A stretch of 64,000 bases of DNA. Source: Bigelowiella natans CCMP2755. Lineage: Eukaryota > Cercozoa > Chlorarachniophyceae. Position numbers and translations under genes: made by a program. This document shows positions 61,523 through 64,000 of this stretch, one piece after another; position 1 is the stretch's first letter, and every line of letters begins with the position of its first letter. Location: assembly GCA_000320545.1 (NCBI GenBank), contig ADNK01000436.1, positions 24,587 through 88,586 of the forward strand, in the 5' to 3' direction. Below the pieces are notes generated by a model, which had not been told where the DNA came from, searched no databases, and was given only the letters and a program-made list of their open reading frames with translations.

Positions 61523-61580
<58 letters not shown>

Positions 61581-62563
61581 GAGAGAGCGAGAGAGAGATA
61601 GACACACGCACACATCTTTGGAGCATAATTTCCACGCAAAAGCACCAAAGTGAAATGTTTCAGATAATACGAGAAGTACATCACAGGAAGCAACACATGC
61701 TGAGACGCCCCATCATCTAGCGAAAACAGCAGTTGCAGTAGCAGTATCAGTAGCACTAGCAAAGCATGTAGCTGTGCGGGGATCTCACCGCAAAATCCCA
61801 AGAAATACGAATAGCGAGTCGATAGAGGCGTAGTATATGAGGGAAAAGCCTCCAACCAGGAACGGAGCCACCGCAACAAAGCTGATGTAGCGCCAAGAGG
61901 AGTGCTGCTTCCTACCATCCGCCTTCCACGTCGCATTCTTTCCTCCGGACGATGGAAGAGGGCTGGGTGGGGACGAGGAGGAGAAGCGGGTTAAGAAGGG
62001 GGGGTCATTTTTACTATCAGGCTGGTGACGGCTGCTGGTGTTACGGCTGCTGGTGTTATCAAAGGCGCTCCCAAGAAGGTTTCTCGTGCTAAATTGCTGG
62101 GCCAAAAGGGGAGGTTCGAGTGATTGTCCCCAACCCCCTCGTCGCATCCTTGGCTCCTCGGAATTAAATTTCGAGAGCACCGGAAATGCCCCCGGTAAGG
62201 GGATCATGAGCGTTTTGTTCTTCAGGATGGAGGGGGGCTGGACGGAGGAGGGCTGGATGGAGGAGGCCTGTTTCTGTTGGTCATCTTCTTCACATTGAAG
62301 TTCTCGGTGCACGCGCTCAAGCTCGCTCTTGACAATCGCGACGCGCTTGCGGCTTCGCATCTGCTCCTCCTCTGTTCGTGTCTTCTTTTTCACCTTATCC
62401 GACCACTGTAAGACCTGGTTCCTCAAGCTCTGCATCGATGGGGCCTCAAGTAGTGCCTAAACGGTTAGATCAGGTGATAGGATGACAACGTTTAGTGTAT
62501 AATAACTCTTTTGAATTATTTTATGTAAAAATTATACATATATATGTGTATGTATATAAATAA

Positions 62564-62597
<34 letters not shown>

Positions 62598-63906
62598 TCA
62601 TGCTTGCTGGATTACAGCATCAACAGCATTATGCAAATTGATTGCGTGGGCGACGGAATGACATTTTTACACGAAAGTAGATACGGCTCGGCTCGTATCT
62701 CCCAAATCATCCTTGTCGGTCAGGAAAGAGAGTACTAATAAATCTCATCTCGCGACACAGCTAACCACGGTGGTGGGCAATGCTCCTGTCATGAGACAAA
62801 GCTCATCGGTGCTTTCTATGCTCAATGTATTATAACACTCCATAGCTCTTTTTAGTGCGCTGCTGTGAGTATGGACTCTTCCTATCATCGGGCACCTTCT
62901 GCATTTCCTCCAGTGTAAGTCTCTTCTCCCTTTTCTTCCTGAGGAAGCCCTCCCTGTCTCCAATACCATCGCCGTCCTCGTCCTCGTCGTCATCAACATC
63001 GTCGTCCTCGTCCACCGCAAGGAAGAAAATACTACGGAGATAGCCTACAACCGCGTATGTCAACAGGGCCTGATGCCAGGGAGTAGAGAGAGTCAACAAA
63101 GGTGGATTCTCTATTTTCGTGACCGCCGCTGCTGTGTTCGACCATGATATCGATGTTGTCATCATCACCATCATCATCATCATCATCATCATCTCATCGC
63201 CAAATACACCCTCATCGTGACATGTGATCATCGCCATCGTCGTCATCATAAAGGTTACCAAAGCTCCCGTCTTCAGCATCCAGGCATTGTCGGCCTTCAA
63301 GATCCACGCGTAAAAAAACCCTTGCGCGGTCAGAGCCAATCGAGATCGAATGACAAGCAACCAGTAGTAACGCCTTAAATAATACGATGTACCACGATCG
63401 GCAGAAGGACAGAGAGTAATTTATGGGTAGGAGGTTAATATAGCTCGTAAACCCGAATAAGGAGCCTTCCTCCCCCCTCCCCCCATCGCAGAGAGTGAAT
63501 AAATCAAGCATGCGACGGATACTCTATATTTTATGTTGAGACCCTTCCCAATCCTTCCCAACGCCCAGATAGATTACTTGTGGTATCTAAGCCACGACAG
63601 AATGAGTCTTTTCTCTTCCACTTCCTTATTGCAACTGCTGCGGCTGCCGCCATCGCCGTCGTCGCCTCCACCTTCTCCGCTGGAATTATCAGTGTCCGTT
63701 CCTCCAAATAACAACACGTCGAAAACCTTGATCCAGAAGAGGATGGCATTCCAAGTTGTGCTCAAGCAGCCCGATGATTGCCTAGCAGGGCGGGGGATAA
63801 GATTATCACAAAATTTTTTGGTAATGGTAATGCACGCGAAGCTCACTCTGATGCAGCCTCTCCATCTCGTCTCCTGCGGCTCCTTCTGAATCGCGACTTC
63901 AAATTC
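51840..63906 (-). CDS. Multi-pass membrane protein kinase with acidic and ankyrin insert (5' partial)
   Basis: Minus-strand exons: 63906-63578, 63373-63259, 63069-62839, 62456-61789, 61425-61214, 61170-61085, 60792-60663, 60419-60125, 59834-59447, 58916-58866, 58656-58519, 58267 to about 58166, 57985-57858, 57682-57495, 57329-57216, 57089-56914, 56669-56502, 56331-56269, 55993-55928, the ankyrin block (52518-55529), 52355-52137, 51998-51840. The N-terminal third has about five membrane helices (ISFVAVAPFLVGGFSLIYYA; ILLFGVLFLITVLTLLVKM). The kinase starts near 57560: Gly-rich loop and LALK lysine, HRDIAARN, DFD in place of DFG, SQPPE for APE, KSDVWSMGITF, and LFALDPSKRPSARDVEMELR. A membrane-linked signalling kinase is inferred. 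Two junctions (58166/57985 and around 57089-56914) do not keep frame as read. The 5' end lies beyond the window, since the first exon begins at an acceptor. Confidence 0.7.
53644..53700. repeat. (CT)n microsatellite
   Basis: CT run with two CTAT interruptions, about 16 bp beyond the donor of the ankyrin exon 54078-53717 (minus sense). Confidence 0.9.
54943..55176 (-). repeat. 78-bp tandem repeats coding for acidic 26-residue units
   Basis: Two almost identical 78-bp units (55021-55098 and from 55099) encode NFEDCEEDFNGV followed by YEDMDGDAPAST. Degenerate further units precede and follow. The unit length is a multiple of three, so copy-number change would not break frame. Confidence 0.9.
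56010..56153. repeat. GA-rich minisatellite
   Basis: GAGA tracts organised as a repeated GAGAGAGAGAGGAA-type unit ending in a G-run, in the intron between kinase exons 56269 and 55993. Confidence 0.9.
57683..57733. repeat. (GT)n microsatellite
   Basis: GT run directly abutting the acceptor of the kinase N-lobe exon (minus sense: a CA run ending in the AG acceptor). Confidence 0.95.
58300..58337. repeat. (CA)n microsatellite
   Basis: CA run in an intron of the kinase gene. Confidence 0.95.
59380..59442. repeat. Compound (CT)n(CA)n microsatellite
   Basis: CT run then CA run, ending within a few bases of the donor of exon 59834-59447. Confidence 0.95.
60871..60977. repeat. (GCA)n and (ATC)n trinucleotide arrays
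   Basis: A GCA array (about 60871-60913) and an ATC array (about 60945-60977) in the intron between exons 61085 and 60792. Confidence 0.95.
61517..61605. repeat. Compound (CA)n(GA)n microsatellite
   Basis: CA run followed by a long GA run in an intron of the kinase gene. Confidence 0.95.
62556..62590. repeat. (TA)n microsatellite
   Basis: TA run in the intron between exons 62839 and 62456. Confidence 0.9.
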
Positions 63907-63957
63907 CTGCATTGTATGTGTACGGAAGGGTTCGATGGATAAAGTGGACAGAAATAC

Positions 63958-63958
63958 A

Positions 63959-63995
<37 letters not shown>
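63958..63995. repeat. (TA)n microsatellite at window edge
   Basis: TA run upstream of the first visible exon of the kinase gene, so the intron continues past the window. Confidence 0.9.

Positions 63996-64000
<5 letters not shown>

Noticed and set aside
1-64000. tRNA, rRNA or organellar genes
   Set aside because: I found no cloverleaf-like or rRNA-like sequence by eye; a covariance-model scan would be needed to exclude small RNA genes.

Overview
This is a piece of nuclear genome from an intron-rich eukaryote. Genes are broken into many short exons (most 30-250 bp) joined by GT-AG introns of 43 to about 1100 bp. Reading frame continues across almost every splice I propose, the standard genetic code is used throughout, and introns and spacers are full of simple repeats. 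There are no operons, no Shine-Dalgarno sites and no CRISPR. One gene (25795-27388) encodes a protein with an ER-type signal peptide followed by a basic, Ser/Thr/Arg-rich stretch. That resembles the bipartite presequence of complex plastids, so an alga with a secondary plastid is my best guess; the lineage is not resolved. Exon coordinates were worked out by eye from splice signals and frame continuity.

Layout. 153-5111 (+): F-box-like leucine-rich-repeat protein. 5628-5926 (-): 3' exon of an unrecognised gene. 6892-8926 (+): SKP1-like domain fused to WD40 repeats. 8927-13225: mostly simple repeats and degenerate spacer. 13226-13955 and about 15130-18716 (-): exons of one or two unrecognised genes, one with a hydrophobic N-terminus. 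18898-24102 (+): a 20-exon gene resembling an aldo/keto reductase. 25795-27388 (+): putative plastid protein. 27744-29964 (-): DGAT2-type acyltransferase whose catalytic middle is missing. 31474-32149 (-): nucleoredoxin-like domain without its CxxC. 32727-34042 (+): membrane-anchored SMP-30/gluconolactonase-like protein. 35094-35702 (-): RBX1. 36378-40162 (+), 41280-45180 (-) and 45913-51359 (+): three coiled-coil genes, the second probably ending in a RING finger. 51840 to beyond the right edge (-): a very large gene with several membrane segments, a protein kinase domain, an acidic tandem-repeat region and ankyrin repeats.

How they fit together. Four loci point to ubiquitin ligation: an F-box-like LRR protein, a SKP1-like/WD40 fusion, RBX1 and a RING protein. 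They are scattered, so a functional cluster is only a hypothesis. The most striking object is the kinase gene. Its catalytic domain is interrupted between helix F and helix G by about 640 codons of acidic repeats and ankyrin repeats, and the frame would close perfectly if this block were skipped. The block is therefore either a true insertion into the kinase fold, an alternatively spliced cassette, or a nested gene.
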